A DNA stretch of 64,000 nucleotides from Gracilibacillus oryzae (lineage in GTDB: Bacteria; Bacillota; Bacilli; Bacillales; Amphibacillaceae): the NCBI RefSeq assembly GCF_009498735.1, contig NZ_ML762432.1, positions 74,956 through 138,955 of the forward strand. The letters run 5' to 3'. The notes under the pieces are model-generated. The model was not told the DNA's origin, ran no database searches, and saw only the letters and a program-made list of their open reading frames with translations. This document shows positions 9,975 through 19,174 of the stretch, piece by piece. Positions within the stretch are counted from its first letter, which is position 1, and the number at the start of each line of letters is the position of its first letter. Position numbers and translations under genes: made by a program.

Positions 9975-11756
9975 ATGATCCATCTACTGAAGACTTATTA
10001 CAGAAATTTAAGGCTTAAACATAAAATGGTTATTTTAACATTCCTTGTCTTGCTTACATTCAGTATAGGCGGGGTATCAATCCTTCAATATGCCTTTCAT
10101 CTGTATAATAAAGAAATCTACCGTCAATCTGCCCAAGCGTTACAGGTATCGACCAACTCCATTGAAGCGGAATTGAGAAAATTAGAAAGACTGTCTTATC
10201 AAATTTCAACAGATACATATGTTCAGTCATACTTGATCGAATTGGCTGATACAGAATCTAGCTACAATCGATATATGATTGGTGCAGAGTTAAGGAAAAG
10301 GCTAATAGATATTGGGGCACTTAGTAAATATGTACAATCAATTCAGGTATATGATAATTTTGACAGAGAATATGCCAGCGGTATAGCTTTAAAGAATTTG
10401 AGCAAACAAAGATTAAATCAGATAAAGAGATTAACGGAACAAGAAGAGGGCGGTGCTGCCTGGTTATCACCGACAGAGGAGGATGATTCGATCATTGTTG
10501 CACGGGATATCCGTGAGTATTTAACTTTCTCTTTTGAAAAATTAGGGACAGTGGGAATTCGTGTGGACATTAAAGAAATTGTCAACGAGATTACTAGTAA
10601 TCTAGAGGACGAGGATACGAGCTTCTTAATATTTGATCAGGAAGAAACACAGATTTTTACAAATGAAACGCCAATTGAAAAGGTAAAACCATCACACTTT
10701 GCGCTTAATAAACAAGGGTACCAAATAGTAAAAATTAATAAAGAACGATATTTCCTGACATACTCAGAAGCCAGTGATTTAGGCTGGACTTACATGATAC
10801 TTACTCCATACAGTAACTTGTTTATGGTCATAACCCAAGCAAGAACTGCTGTTTTTGTTACATATTTAGCTTTATTCTTATTCGTCATCTTCTTAGGTTC
10901 TAAATTTACTGGCACGATTGTCAATCCAATTGAAAGCTTAAACCGCAAAATGAAAAAGGTGCAGACTGGTCATTTTGATTACGAGGATTTAAACACAGAA
11001 AGTTATTTTACGAAAGATGAAGCTGGCCAAATGCATGAAAACTTTAAAAAAATGATGAACCAAATCAATTATTTAATAGAAGAAAACTATAAAAAGCAAT
11101 TGTTAATTAAGGAATCTGAATTCAAAGCATTGCAAGCTCAAGTAAATCCGCATTTTTTATATAACACATTAGAATCAATTAATTGGTCAGCCAAAATTGC
11201 CGGAGAGAAAAAGATTTCACAAATGGCCGAATCACTTGGCTATGTTCTCAGAGCTTCCATCAATATGAAAAGCACACTTATTCCATTAAGTGAAGAAATA
11301 TCAATTGTGGATCATTATATCACCATCCAGAAATACCGTTTTGAAGACAGGCTTTATTTTACCAAACATATTCCGGAACATTTACTTAGAATGGATGTTC
11401 CTAAATTTATATTACAGCCACTTGTAGAAAATTCAATCCGTTATGGCTTACAGGAAATGATGGGCAGGTGCGAGATAATCCTGGAAATTAAAGAAACGGT
11501 GCAGAATATTGAAATAATCATCAGTGATAACGGACCGGGAATGACAGTTAGTCATCTGCACAATGTTAGGAAAGGAGAGTACGAGCCTAAAGGAAACGGA
11601 ATTGGGTTAAAAAATATAAGTGAACGGATTAAAATTTTATTTGGTAATGATTATGGACTACGAATGGAAAGTGAACAAAATAAAGGGACAAAAGTTGTGA
11701 TTATCCTGCCAAAGGAGGCAAAAGATCAATATGTACAAAGTGCTGCTGGTAGATGA
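9975..11756 (+). CDS. Sensor histidine kinase, YesM-like (LytS/YesM family)
   Basis: This 593-residue membrane kinase has a first membrane segment (about 17-39), an extracellular sensor region (about 40-290), a second segment (about 291-312), a HAMP linker, and a His_kinase domain with the phosphoacceptor H393 in QVNPHFLYNTLES. The ATPase domain follows with LVENSIRYG (N box), DNGPGM and GNGIGLKNI. Such kinases sense extracellular carbohydrate and phosphorylate AraC-type regulators. Its 3' end overlaps the regulator gene by 26 bases, indicating coupled translation. The ligand is unknown; a sugar is inferred from the importer downstream. Confidence 0.93.
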   Translation: MIHLLKTYYRNLRLKHKMVILTFLVLLTFSIGGVSILQYAFHLYNKEIYRQSAQALQVSTNSIEAELRKLERLSYQISTDTYVQSYLIELADTESSYNRYMIGAELRKRLIDIGALSKYVQSIQVYDNFDREYASGIALKNLSKQRLNQIKRLTEQEEGGAAWLSPTEEDDSIIVARDIREYLTFSFEKLGTVGIRVDIKEIVNEITSNLEDEDTSFLIFDQEETQIFTNETPIEKVKPSHFALNKQGYQIVKINKERYFLTYSEASDLGWTYMILTPYSNLFMVITQARTAVFVTYLALFLFVIFLGSKFTGTIVNPIESLNRKMKKVQTGHFDYEDLNTESYFTKDEAGQMHENFKKMMNQINYLIEENYKKQLLIKESEFKALQAQVNPHFLYNTLESINWSAKIAGEKKISQMAESLGYVLRASINMKSTLIPLSEEISIVDHYITIQKYRFEDRLYFTKHIPEHLLRMDVPKFILQPLVENSIRYGLQEMMGRCEIILEIKETVQNIEIIISDNGPGMTVSHLHNVRKGEYEPKGNGIGLKNISERIKILFGNDYGLRMESEQNKGTKVVIILPKEAKDQYVQSAAGR

Positions 11757-13257
11757 TGAGCGGATGATTTTAGACGGAATTTCGATTATTGTGGACTGGG
11801 AAAATCATCAAACAGAATTGATTGGAAAAGCAATGAATGGATTAGAGGCATTAGCTTTGATAGAAGAGGAGGAGCCGGATATCGTGATTACAGACATCAC
11901 GATGCCCGGCCTTGATGGAATCGGTCTTGTTGCCAAAGCGAGCGAAAAGTTCCCTTCTGTAAAATGGATATTTTTATCAGGTTACGATGAGTTTGAGTAT
12001 GCAAGACAAGCAATGAAATTTGGTGTAAGACACTATCTCTTGAAACCATGTAATGAAAATCAGATTTCAGAAGCCTTAAGTGAGTTAATATTAGAAAAGA
12101 AGGAAGAAGAGCAAACTCTCCAATATATGGAGACGATTCAGCAAGAAGCCTCTAAATTATCTGAATATGAACAGGAAGACATATTAAAGCGATTTCTTAC
12201 CGACATAACACCTGCAAAAGAATTGTATGAAAAAATGAGCAATATCATTTACTCGAAATTTGAAAGGGATCAATATCAATTGATCCTATTTCACTGTGAA
12301 AAAGCAAATACAATGTTAGCAGAAAATCAATGGGCTGATTTGGCCGCATTTTTTGATACGAAAGCACTTATAAGTACAATTATTGATAATAACTTACTTG
12401 TGTTATTGGAAGCAGATAATAAAATTGCGGAAAAAATTAAATTATATCAAGATACAAGGCAAAACAACTGGTCAATAGTTATCTCCCCGCAATACTCCGT
12501 AAAAGGGATTATAGATACCAAATTGAATTATTATGATCTCATTATGCAACTATTTTATCAATCTAAAGGACAAGTTATTTCATCTGATAATTTTATAGAA
12601 TTTCAAACAAATATTGAAGACACTTCACAACTAGATTTAAACCAACTGATTGTTCATTTAAAGAAACAATCTGATGAAAAAGCTATGACCTTGATCACAC
12701 AGTTTGGCGAAGAACTGAAACAACATAAAATCAGTCCTAAAATTGCCAAAGGATATTTCATTCAATTTTATCTGCTGTTAATGAGTAAACTTCATTCTGT
12801 CATGCAGGAAGACCGATTTGAAACAATTTCAAAATTGGAAAGTTTTTTACATTTAGAAACATTTTATCACTTCTTTGATCAATTGTTTACGGAACTAATA
12901 AAAACTGACCCAGCACCAAGAAGGTATTCTGCAGTTGTACAACAATTAATGGAATGGATAGAGAAAGAAATCCATAATCCAGAATTATCATTACAATGGT
13001 TAGCGAATAATTGTCTTTTTATGAATGCTGATTATTTAGGCAAGGTATTTAAAAAAGAAGTTGGTCAGCGTTTTTCTTCCTATGTTACTAATGCCCGAAT
13101 TAATAAAGCGATTGAAATCATTGAATTGGAAGAAGATATCAAAGTTTTTGAATTAGCGGAAAGACTGGGCTTTGGTACGAATCCGCAATATTTTAGCCAG
13201 CTGTTCAAAAGGATCAAAGGATTCACACCATCAGAAATCATCAAAAATCCAGATTGA
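11731..13257 (+). CDS. Response regulator with AraC-type DNA-binding domain, YesN-like
   Basis: The 508-residue protein has an N-terminal receiver domain with phosphoacceptor D55 (IVITDITMPG), acidic pair D8-D9 and K105 (LLKPC), a variable middle, and a C-terminal AraC/XylS double helix-turn-helix (about 405-505; NPQYFSQLFKRIKGFTPSE). AAAGGAGG precedes the ATG, which lies inside the kinase reading frame. By analogy with YesN it should activate the transporter operon that starts 130 bases downstream. That promoter has a -10 but no good -35, as expected for an activated promoter. Confidence 0.93.
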   Translation: MYKVLLVDDERMILDGISIIVDWENHQTELIGKAMNGLEALALIEEEEPDIVITDITMPGLDGIGLVAKASEKFPSVKWIFLSGYDEFEYARQAMKFGVRHYLLKPCNENQISEALSELILEKKEEEQTLQYMETIQQEASKLSEYEQEDILKRFLTDITPAKELYEKMSNIIYSKFERDQYQLILFHCEKANTMLAENQWADLAAFFDTKALISTIIDNNLLVLLEADNKIAEKIKLYQDTRQNNWSIVISPQYSVKGIIDTKLNYYDLIMQLFYQSKGQVISSDNFIEFQTNIEDTSQLDLNQLIVHLKKQSDEKAMTLITQFGEELKQHKISPKIAKGYFIQFYLLLMSKLHSVMQEDRFETISKLESFLHLETFYHFFDQLFTELIKTDPAPRRYSAVVQQLMEWIEKEIHNPELSLQWLANNCLFMNADYLGKVFKKEVGQRFSSYVTNARINKAIEIIELEEDIKVFELAERLGFGTNPQYFSQLFKRIKGFTPSEIIKNPD

Positions 13258-13344
13258 GAAACCGCTTACGAAAACTCTTTTTTTTAAACATTTATCTCTG
13301 TTTTTTCTATCATAGAATATTGTGGAAAAATGATATGATTAATC

Positions 13345-13358
13345 TGTAATCGCTTACA
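13345..13358 (+). promoter_or_regulatory. cre operator (CcpA) before the sugar ABC operon
   Basis: TGTAATCGCTTACA fits the catabolite-responsive element consensus and is nearly palindromic. It starts 6 bases after a -10-like TATGAT (13334-13339) and 32 bases before the start codon, so CcpA with HPr-Ser46-P would block initiation when preferred sugars are present. Confidence 0.75.
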
Positions 13359-13389
13359 GTAAGCGTCTATAAAAAGGGGAGGGAAAGAA

Positions 13390-14709
13390 ATGAAAAAATC
13401 TTTGTATTTGCTGTTAGGTTTCATGACCGTATTAATCTTAGCTGCATGTGGCGGTGAAAATGGTACGGAGGAAACAAACACAGATGGCGGAACAGAAGAA
13501 ACAGGGAATGAGTCCGGAGAGGCTTCTGGTGAGGATGTTACACTGCGAATCGCATGGTGGGGTGAGCAGACAAGACACGACAGTACATTAGAAGTAATCA
13601 AGATGTATGAGGAACAAAATCCCCACGTGACAATCGAGCCGGAATATGCAAGCTGGGAAGACTATTGGCGTAAACTAGCTCCACAAGCTGCAGCTAATGA
13701 ATTACCAGATATTATTGCAATGGATTTATCCTATCTTTCTCAATATGCACAAAACGGTCAGTTAGCTGACTTGACACCATTTCTGGAAAATGAAATTGAT
13801 GTGAGCAATATATCAGAAGACAATGTTAATGCAGGAAGAATTGACGATAATTTATTTGGCTTTAATTTAGGAGTTAATGCAGTAGGATTCCAATATAATC
13901 CACAGAAATTATCAGAGATCGGATATGATGAAATTCCTGAAGGATGGACTTGGGATGACTTCCAGGAAATGTCCCAGGCAGCTGCTGATGCAGGAATGTA
14001 TTTTGATAATGGATTCCAGGCAGATGTATTCTTCAACTACTATTTACGTACAAATGGGGCGCGTTTATATGCAGAAGATGGCAGCGGGTTAGGATATGAG
14101 GATGACCAATTGTTTGTAGACTTTTTCTCCATGACGACAGAAGAAGTGGAAAAAGGTGCAACACCTACCCCTGATTTCTTAGCACAATTAGCTGGGCCGG
14201 AAGATGATCCAATTATTAAAGGCGAAGGTGTAGGTATTTTCCAATGGTCGAATCAATTCGTTGGATTAGAGGAGTTATCTGGATTAGATTTTGAAATTGC
14301 ACCAATGCCTGGTCCAACCATGGAAGAGGGACTTTTCCTGAAGCCTAGTATGTTCTTCTCTGTTGCAGAGAATTCCGAAGCAAAAGCAGAAGCTGCAAAA
14401 TTTATCAGCTTTTTCGTCAACAATGTGGAAGCTAATAAAGTCATTTTAGGTGACAGAGGTGTGCCGATCAATTCGGAAGTGCTTGAAGCATTAAAATCAG
14501 AAGTTTCCGATTCACAAGCACAAGTATTCGAATATATTGAATGGGTTGAGAACAATAGTACACCTATGGGGCCGGCAGATCCGGCAGGTGCAGGAGAGAT
14601 TATCGAATTATTAACAAGTCTTTCTGAGCAAATGGCCTATGGAGAAATAACTCCGGAAGATGCAGCAACACATTTCAGAACACAGGCAGAAAGTATTCTA
14701 GGTAACTAA
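13390..14709 (+). CDS. Sugar ABC transporter substrate-binding lipoprotein
   Basis: The 439-residue protein is a family 1 (CUT1-type) solute-binding protein anchored outside the membrane. The signal peptide ends in a lipobox with the lipid-bearing Cys20 (LILAACGG). A long acidic Glu/Thr/Gly linker (about 23-50) separates it from the binding domain, which begins VTLRIAWWGEQTRH. The order of binding protein then two permeases, with no ATPase gene, is typical of CUT1 systems that share an MsmX-type ATPase. Sugar identity is not determined. Confidence 0.93.
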   Translation: MKKSLYLLLGFMTVLILAACGGENGTEETNTDGGTEETGNESGEASGEDVTLRIAWWGEQTRHDSTLEVIKMYEEQNPHVTIEPEYASWEDYWRKLAPQAAANELPDIIAMDLSYLSQYAQNGQLADLTPFLENEIDVSNISEDNVNAGRIDDNLFGFNLGVNAVGFQYNPQKLSEIGYDEIPEGWTWDDFQEMSQAAADAGMYFDNGFQADVFFNYYLRTNGARLYAEDGSGLGYEDDQLFVDFFSMTTEEVEKGATPTPDFLAQLAGPEDDPIIKGEGVGIFQWSNQFVGLEELSGLDFEIAPMPGPTMEEGLFLKPSMFFSVAENSEAKAEAAKFISFFVNNVEANKVILGDRGVPINSEVLEALKSEVSDSQAQVFEYIEWVENNSTPMGPADPAGAGEIIELLTSLSEQMAYGEITPEDAATHFRTQAESILGN

Positions 14710-14717
14710 TATTAGAG

Positions 14718-14755
14718 ATGATAGCTGATCTGATTATAGATCAGCTATCATTTTA
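14718..14755 (+). terminator. Hairpin between binding protein and permease genes
   Basis: A perfect 14-bp stem (ATGATAGCTGATCT at 14718-14731, AGATCAGCTATCAT at 14738-14751) is followed by TTTTAAAC. With only a short T run it probably acts as a partial terminator or mRNA stabiliser that gives more binding protein than permease. Confidence 0.8.
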
Positions 14756-14778
14756 AACAAGCTGGAAGGGAGCTGATT

Positions 14779-15678
14779 ATGTTGCAATCACATATGAAGC
14801 AGAATTTATGGGGCTACCTGTTTATTGGTCCATTTATTATTGGTTTCCTGGCCTTTACGATAATACCAATCATTTCATCTTTATATTTTTCCTTTACTTC
14901 ATATGATTTGTTTTCTCCACCACGGTGGATAGGTTTAGATAACTTTACTCAAATGTTTACAGAAGACCCGCGTTATTTACATTCATTAAAAATTACGTTT
15001 ATCTATGTATTTGCTGGTGTTCCTTTACGATTAGCGTTTGCCCTGATTGTTGCCATGTTGCTGAATACAGCATCAAGGGCAGTCGGTTTGTATCGTACCA
15101 TGTATTACCTTCCTTCATTAATCGGAGGAAGTGTTGCGGTTGCCATCATGTGGCGTCAAATCTTTGGTGATGACGGGATTGTTAATCTTGCGCTTGGTTT
15201 TATCGGTATCGATGCAGTCAGGTGGTTTGGGGACCCGACAGCAGCATTATGGATGTTGATTTTCTTATCAGTATGGCAATTCGGTTCCTCAATGTTAATT
15301 TTCCTGGCAGGATTAAAGTCAATACCACAGAGTTACTATGAGGCAGCAAGTGTTGATGGGGCAAGCTTTTTCCAAAAGTTTTTCAATATCACGCTGCCAA
15401 TGTTAAGTCCCGTTATTTTATTTAATGCTATCATGCAGACAATTGGGGCATTTATGACATTCGTACCTGCATTTATTATTTCAAAAGGTACTGGCGGTCC
15501 GTTGGATGGTACATTGCTGTACTCCCTATATTTATTCAAGCAAGGTTTCGAGTTCTTCCACATGGGCTATGCATCTGCTATGGCGTGGATCATGTTAATT
15601 ATTATTGCGATATTAACATCGATCATTTTCTTCACTTCAAGATTTTGGGTGCATTATGAATCAGAAGGGGGCAGATAA
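14779..15678 (+). CDS. Sugar ABC transporter permease, MalF type
   Basis: The 299-residue integral membrane protein has six predicted helices and the cytoplasmic EAA loop ([19 protein letters not shown], about residues 185-203) that contacts the ATPase. It pairs with the next permease to form the CUT1 channel. The start codon follows GGAAGGGAG by a normal distance. The next gene starts 2 bases after its stop codon. Confidence 0.93.
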   Translation: MLQSHMKQNLWGYLFIGPFIIGFLAFTIIPIISSLYFSFTSYDLFSPPRWIGLDNFTQMFTEDPRYLHSLKITFIYVFAGVPLRLAFALIVAMLLNTASRAVGLYRTMYYLPSLIGGSVAVAIMWRQIFGDDGIVNLALGFIGIDAVRWFGDPTAALWMLIFLSVWQFGSSMLIFLAGLKSIPQSYYEAASVDGASFFQKFFNITLPMLSPVILFNAIMQTIGAFMTFVPAFIISKGTGGPLDGTLLYSLYLFKQGFEFFHMGYASAMAWIMLIIIAILTSIIFFTSRFWVHYESEGGR

Positions 15679-15680
15679 AA

Positions 15681-16520
15681 ATGAAATCCAAACATATTAA
15701 AAAGCTGATTTACCATGTTCTTGTTGGTGGATTCGCTATTCTGTTACTCTATCCGGTTATTTGGCTTATTATGAGTTCCTTTAAACCAAGCTCAGATATT
15801 TTTGTGACAGCAGAGTCGTTAATTCCTAATCCTTTTGTCCTGGAAAATTATGCGATTGGATGGGAAGGTTTCGGTGATTACGGGTTTGGTACCTTCATTA
15901 AAAATACTGCTGTCTTTGTAGCGTTTGTATTAGTAGGTCATTTAATTTCCTGTTCCTTAATCGCATTTGGATTTGCTCGGCTGAAATTTGTTGGTCGGAA
16001 TTTCTGGTTTGCAATTATGATTATGACCTTGATGCTTCCATATGAAGTTGTCATGATCCCTCAATATATCATTTTCGCAGAATTAGGCTGGCTTAATTCC
16101 TTGAAGCCATTAGCTGTACCGGCATATTTCGGTCATCCATTCTTTATTTTCTTACTTGTTCAATTTATCCGGACAATTCCGAGAGAGTTGGATGAAGCTG
16201 CAACAATCGATGGCTGTAATACGTTCCAGATTTACTACAGAGTCATCTTGCCATTAATTGTACCAGCACTTGCCACAACGGCAATTTTTACATTCTACTG
16301 GACATGGGATAATTTACTTGGACCTGTTTTATATTTGAACAGCCCGGAGAAATACACTGTTTCAATGGCATTAAATATGTTTTTAAGTAATGAGACAGTA
16401 TCAAACTGGGGAGCAATGTTTGCAATGTCAACAGTTTCACTTATTCCGGTTTTTGTTATCTTCTTCATCTTCCAGCGTTATGTTGTCGAAGGAATCAGCA
16501 CAAGTGGTTTAAAAGGTTAA
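15681..16520 (+). CDS. Sugar ABC transporter permease, MalG type
   Basis: The 279-residue second permease has six predicted helices and an EAA loop ([19 protein letters not shown], about 168-186). Its C-terminal GISTSGLKG ending is common in MalG-type subunits. GGGGGCAG precedes the ATG. It completes the importer with the upstream binding protein; the ATPase must be encoded elsewhere. Confidence 0.93.
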   Translation: MKSKHIKKLIYHVLVGGFAILLLYPVIWLIMSSFKPSSDIFVTAESLIPNPFVLENYAIGWEGFGDYGFGTFIKNTAVFVAFVLVGHLISCSLIAFGFARLKFVGRNFWFAIMIMTLMLPYEVVMIPQYIIFAELGWLNSLKPLAVPAYFGHPFFIFLLVQFIRTIPRELDEAATIDGCNTFQIYYRVILPLIVPALATTAIFTFYWTWDNLLGPVLYLNSPEKYTVSMALNMFLSNETVSNWGAMFAMSTVSLIPVFVIFFIFQRYVVEGISTSGLKG

Positions 16521-16543
16521 AAACATCAAAAGAGGTGGGAAAA

Positions 16544-17176
16544 ATGCAAGCAGTGAATAAAGCCCTGGAATGGATTGCGAATGTTGCATACTTAAATATA
16601 TTATGGATCTTGTTTACACTTATGGGTGCAGTAGTTCTGGGGGTATTTCCTGCTACTGCAGCCACTTTTATGGTATCGAAAAAGTGGATTTCAGGGGATA
16701 GTGATATTCCGGTTTTTCAAACATTCTGGCAAACATTCCGCACATCTTTTAAAAATGCCAATATTCTTGGTTTTATTATAAGTCTGTTCGGATATATTCT
16801 TTATCTGGATTTTGTCTTTATTACCGTTGCTCCTCACAATTATGTGTTATTACTGACGATACCGTTTCTGTTTATCAGTCTTTTATTTTTTCTGACGGTA
16901 ATGTATGTTTTTCCTGTATTTGTTTATTATGAAATGAGGATCATCGAAGTTTTCAAAAGTTCATTCTTTATTATGATCCTGAATCCTTTAAAGACAATCA
17001 TTATGGCTTTTGGAGTGTTTGGGATCAGCTTTATTTTATGGCATCTTCAACCACTGCTTTTTTTCTTCAGTATAAGTTTGCTGTCGATCGCGCTAATGAT
17101 GCCGGCAAGGAAAGCTTTCGATAGAATTCAACAAAAGAAGGAACAATATGATGACAAGAAATTGGTAGAAGAATAG
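16544..17176 (+). CDS. YesL-like DUF624 membrane protein
   Basis: The 210-residue protein has about five hydrophobic segments and resembles the DUF624/YesL family, which is almost always found beside YesMN two-component systems and CUT1 sugar transporters. Its function is unproven. The ATG at 16544 is chosen because AGAGGTGG lies just upstream; the GTG at 16535 is inside that site. It is the last gene of the importer operon. No glycosidase or polysaccharide lyase accompanies the cluster. Confidence 0.82.
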   Translation: MQAVNKALEWIANVAYLNILWILFTLMGAVVLGVFPATAATFMVSKKWISGDSDIPVFQTFWQTFRTSFKNANILGFIISLFGYILYLDFVFITVAPHNYVLLLTIPFLFISLLFFLTVMYVFPVFVYYEMRIIEVFKSSFFIMILNPLKTIIMAFGVFGISFILWHLQPLLFFFSISLLSIALMMPARKAFDRIQQKKEQYDDKKLVEE

Positions 17177-17358
17177 AATAATTAATCTTATTTTTAAACA
17201 TAAAATACGAAATTGAAATATAAATGTAATATTTCGCTAATAAAAATGACATATTTCTATGTTACACTGTTGCTAGTGAATAGATAGAGATATTAATAGA
17301 TAACCCTTTACATCTATATTCGCTACTACATTTAATAGATTGAAGGCAGGGGAAACGA

Positions 17359-18600
17359 GTGCGAGATATGAAGTTATTTATGAAACAAGCAGCAGTAACT
17401 GCAACAGTTGTAACAAGTTTATTTTTTGTACATAGTAATTCTGTTCAAGCAGAGACAAAAGCCGAAATTCAAGCACAACGTTCTGAAATACAAACTGACA
17501 TAGAAGCAAAACAATCTGAAATTGAAAGCATTAAAGAAGAATTAATTACGTTGACAGAAAAATTGCATCGATTAGAAGAAGCGATTAAAGATAATGAGAA
17601 AGTAATGCAGGATACGGAAAATAATATCACGAAAGTAGAAGAAGAAGTAAAAAATCTTGAAGCCGAGATAAGTGAACTGCAAAAAGACATTGATCGCAGG
17701 AATGAGATTTTAAAAGAAAGAATTTCATCAATGCAGCAAAGTGGCGGAACAAGCAGTTACCTTGAAGTTCTTTTTGGAGCAACAGACTTTTTAGATTTTA
17801 TTGACCGCTTTTCACTAGTAACAAAAATAACAACTGCTGACCAGGACTTACTTGATGCACAGGAGACTGATAAGCAGAAGTTAGAAAACAACAAAGCTTC
17901 ACTTGATCAAAAGCTGTCTGAATTAGAAGAGATGGCGATTGAATATGAAGAAATGCAAAAACAGATTATAAATCAAAAAGACGAAAATGAAGCGGTTAAA
18001 GAAGAACTAGAGCAAAAGCAGGAAGCAAATCAGGAAGTACTGGATGACTTGGAAATTGAAGATGAAATCTTAGCAAATAAAGAAAAAGCTATAGAAGAAG
18101 CGAAACGTCAACAGGAAATATTACAAAGCCAGCCAGCTGCAAATGTAAATTCAGGATCTTCTGAACTTTCAAGTTTGCCGCAAAGTTCAGGATCTACTTC
18201 TGTTGCTACGGGAAATCTGCAGACAATTATAAATGCTGGTAACAGATATATTGGTAACTCTGTTTATGTTTTTGGTGGCGGAAGAAATGCATATGATATT
18301 GCAAATGGGCGTTTTGATTGCTCAGGTTTTGTAAGCTGGGCCTTCAGACAAGGTGGTATAAGCTTACCAGCTAGCACATCAGGAATGTCCGGAGTAGGTG
18401 TGAAAGTTTCCACAAGCGAAATGAAACCAGGTGACCTTGTATTCTTTAATACATATAAAACAAATGGCCATGTTGGTATTTACCTTGGAAACAATAAATT
18501 TATCGGTTCACAAAACTCTACAGGTGTAGCTGTCGCTGACATGAGCAGTGGCTATTGGGCAAGTACTTTTTCAGGACACGTACGCCGCGTAGTACAATAA
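17359..18600 (+). CDS. CwlO-like peptidoglycan endopeptidase (coiled coil plus NlpC/P60)
   Basis: This 413-residue secreted hydrolase has a signal peptide ending near residue 31 (HSNSVQA), a long coiled coil (about 33-255) of the type that interacts with FtsEX, a serine-rich linker, and an NlpC/P60 domain (about 290-413). Catalytic residues are C321 in GRFDCSGFVSWAF and H371 in NGHVGIYLG. The family cuts D-Glu-DL-amino acid bonds in peptides of the elongating wall. The GTG at 17359 is preceded by CAGGGGAA at good spacing; ATG at 17368 is possible. B. subtilis cwlO is WalR-controlled, but I see only partial TGTWA-like half-sites upstream. Confidence 0.9.
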   Translation: MRDMKLFMKQAAVTATVVTSLFFVHSNSVQAETKAEIQAQRSEIQTDIEAKQSEIESIKEELITLTEKLHRLEEAIKDNEKVMQDTENNITKVEEEVKNLEAEISELQKDIDRRNEILKERISSMQQSGGTSSYLEVLFGATDFLDFIDRFSLVTKITTADQDLLDAQETDKQKLENNKASLDQKLSELEEMAIEYEEMQKQIINQKDENEAVKEELEQKQEANQEVLDDLEIEDEILANKEKAIEEAKRQQEILQSQPAANVNSGSSELSSLPQSSGSTSVATGNLQTIINAGNRYIGNSVYVFGGGRNAYDIANGRFDCSGFVSWAFRQGGISLPASTSGMSGVGVKVSTSEMKPGDLVFFNTYKTNGHVGIYLGNNKFIGSQNSTGVAVADMSSGYWASTFSGHVRRVVQ

Positions 18601-18609
18601 TAAGAGGCA

Positions 18610-18646
18610 AAAAGTCAGGAACTTTTAATAAGTTCCTGACTTTTTT
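18610..18646 (+). terminator. Terminator of the CwlO-like gene
   Basis: AAAAGTCAGGAACTT pairs perfectly over 15 bp with AAGTTCCTGACTTTT and ends in a T run. Confidence 0.92.
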
Positions 18647-18658
18647 GTGTAAAAAAGA

Positions 18659-18688
18659 AAGAAAGGCCGTGATTGTCCGGCCTTTCTT
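18659..18688 (-). terminator. Terminator of the bacilliredoxin gene
   Basis: On the minus strand an 11-bp stem (AAGAAAGGCCG/CGGCCTTTCTT) is followed by TCTTTTTT, 11 bases after the brxA stop codon. Confidence 0.85.
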
Positions 18689-18698
18689 AAATAACCAT

Positions 18699-19127
18699 TT
18701 AGCAATATTTATTATATGCTTCAGTTAATTGGTTAATAATCTCTTCAACCTCAAAACCTTCAATCTGTTCTCTGGGAATAAAATACTGCAGCTCGCCGTC
18801 TTTAACGATTGCCATTGATGGAGAAGAGGGTTCGATATCCGTAAAATAAGATCTCATTTGGGCAGTTGCTTCTCTATCCTGACCAGCAAATACTGTCACA
18901 AGATTCTGTGGTTTCTTTTCATTTTTTAATGAATGTATTGCAGCAGGTCTTGCCAAGCCTGCAGCACAACCACACACTGAATTAATCACAACCAGAGCTG
19001 GTTGACTGTTCTCTTTCATAAATTGATCTACTTCTTCTGGTGTATTTAATTCTTCAAAGCCAGCATTGGTTAGTTCTTCTCTCATAGGTCGAGCGACTTC
19101 TCGCATGTATTCTTCATATGCATTCAT
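18699..19127 (-). CDS. brxA: Bacilliredoxin, BrxA/YphP family
   Basis: Bacilliredoxins remove bacillithiol from S-bacillithiolated proteins after oxidative stress. The 142-residue protein carries the characteristic CGC motif (C52, C54) in INSVCGCAAGLARPA. The N-terminal AYEEYMREVARPMREELTNAGFEEL matches the BrxA (YphP) branch better than BrxB. AAGGAGG precedes the ATG. It is monocistronic. Its presence implies bacillithiol is the thiol of this organism. Confidence 0.92.
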   Translation of the reverse strand: MNAYEEYMREVARPMREELTNAGFEELNTPEEVDQFMKENSQPALVVINSVCGCAAGLARPAAIHSLKNEKKPQNLVTVFAGQDREATAQMRSYFTDIEPSSPSMAIVKDGELQYFIPREQIEGFEVEEIINQLTEAYNKYC

Positions 19128-19174
19128 TCGTTTGTTCCTCCTTAAATTGCACCTATTATCAGCATTTTACCAAA

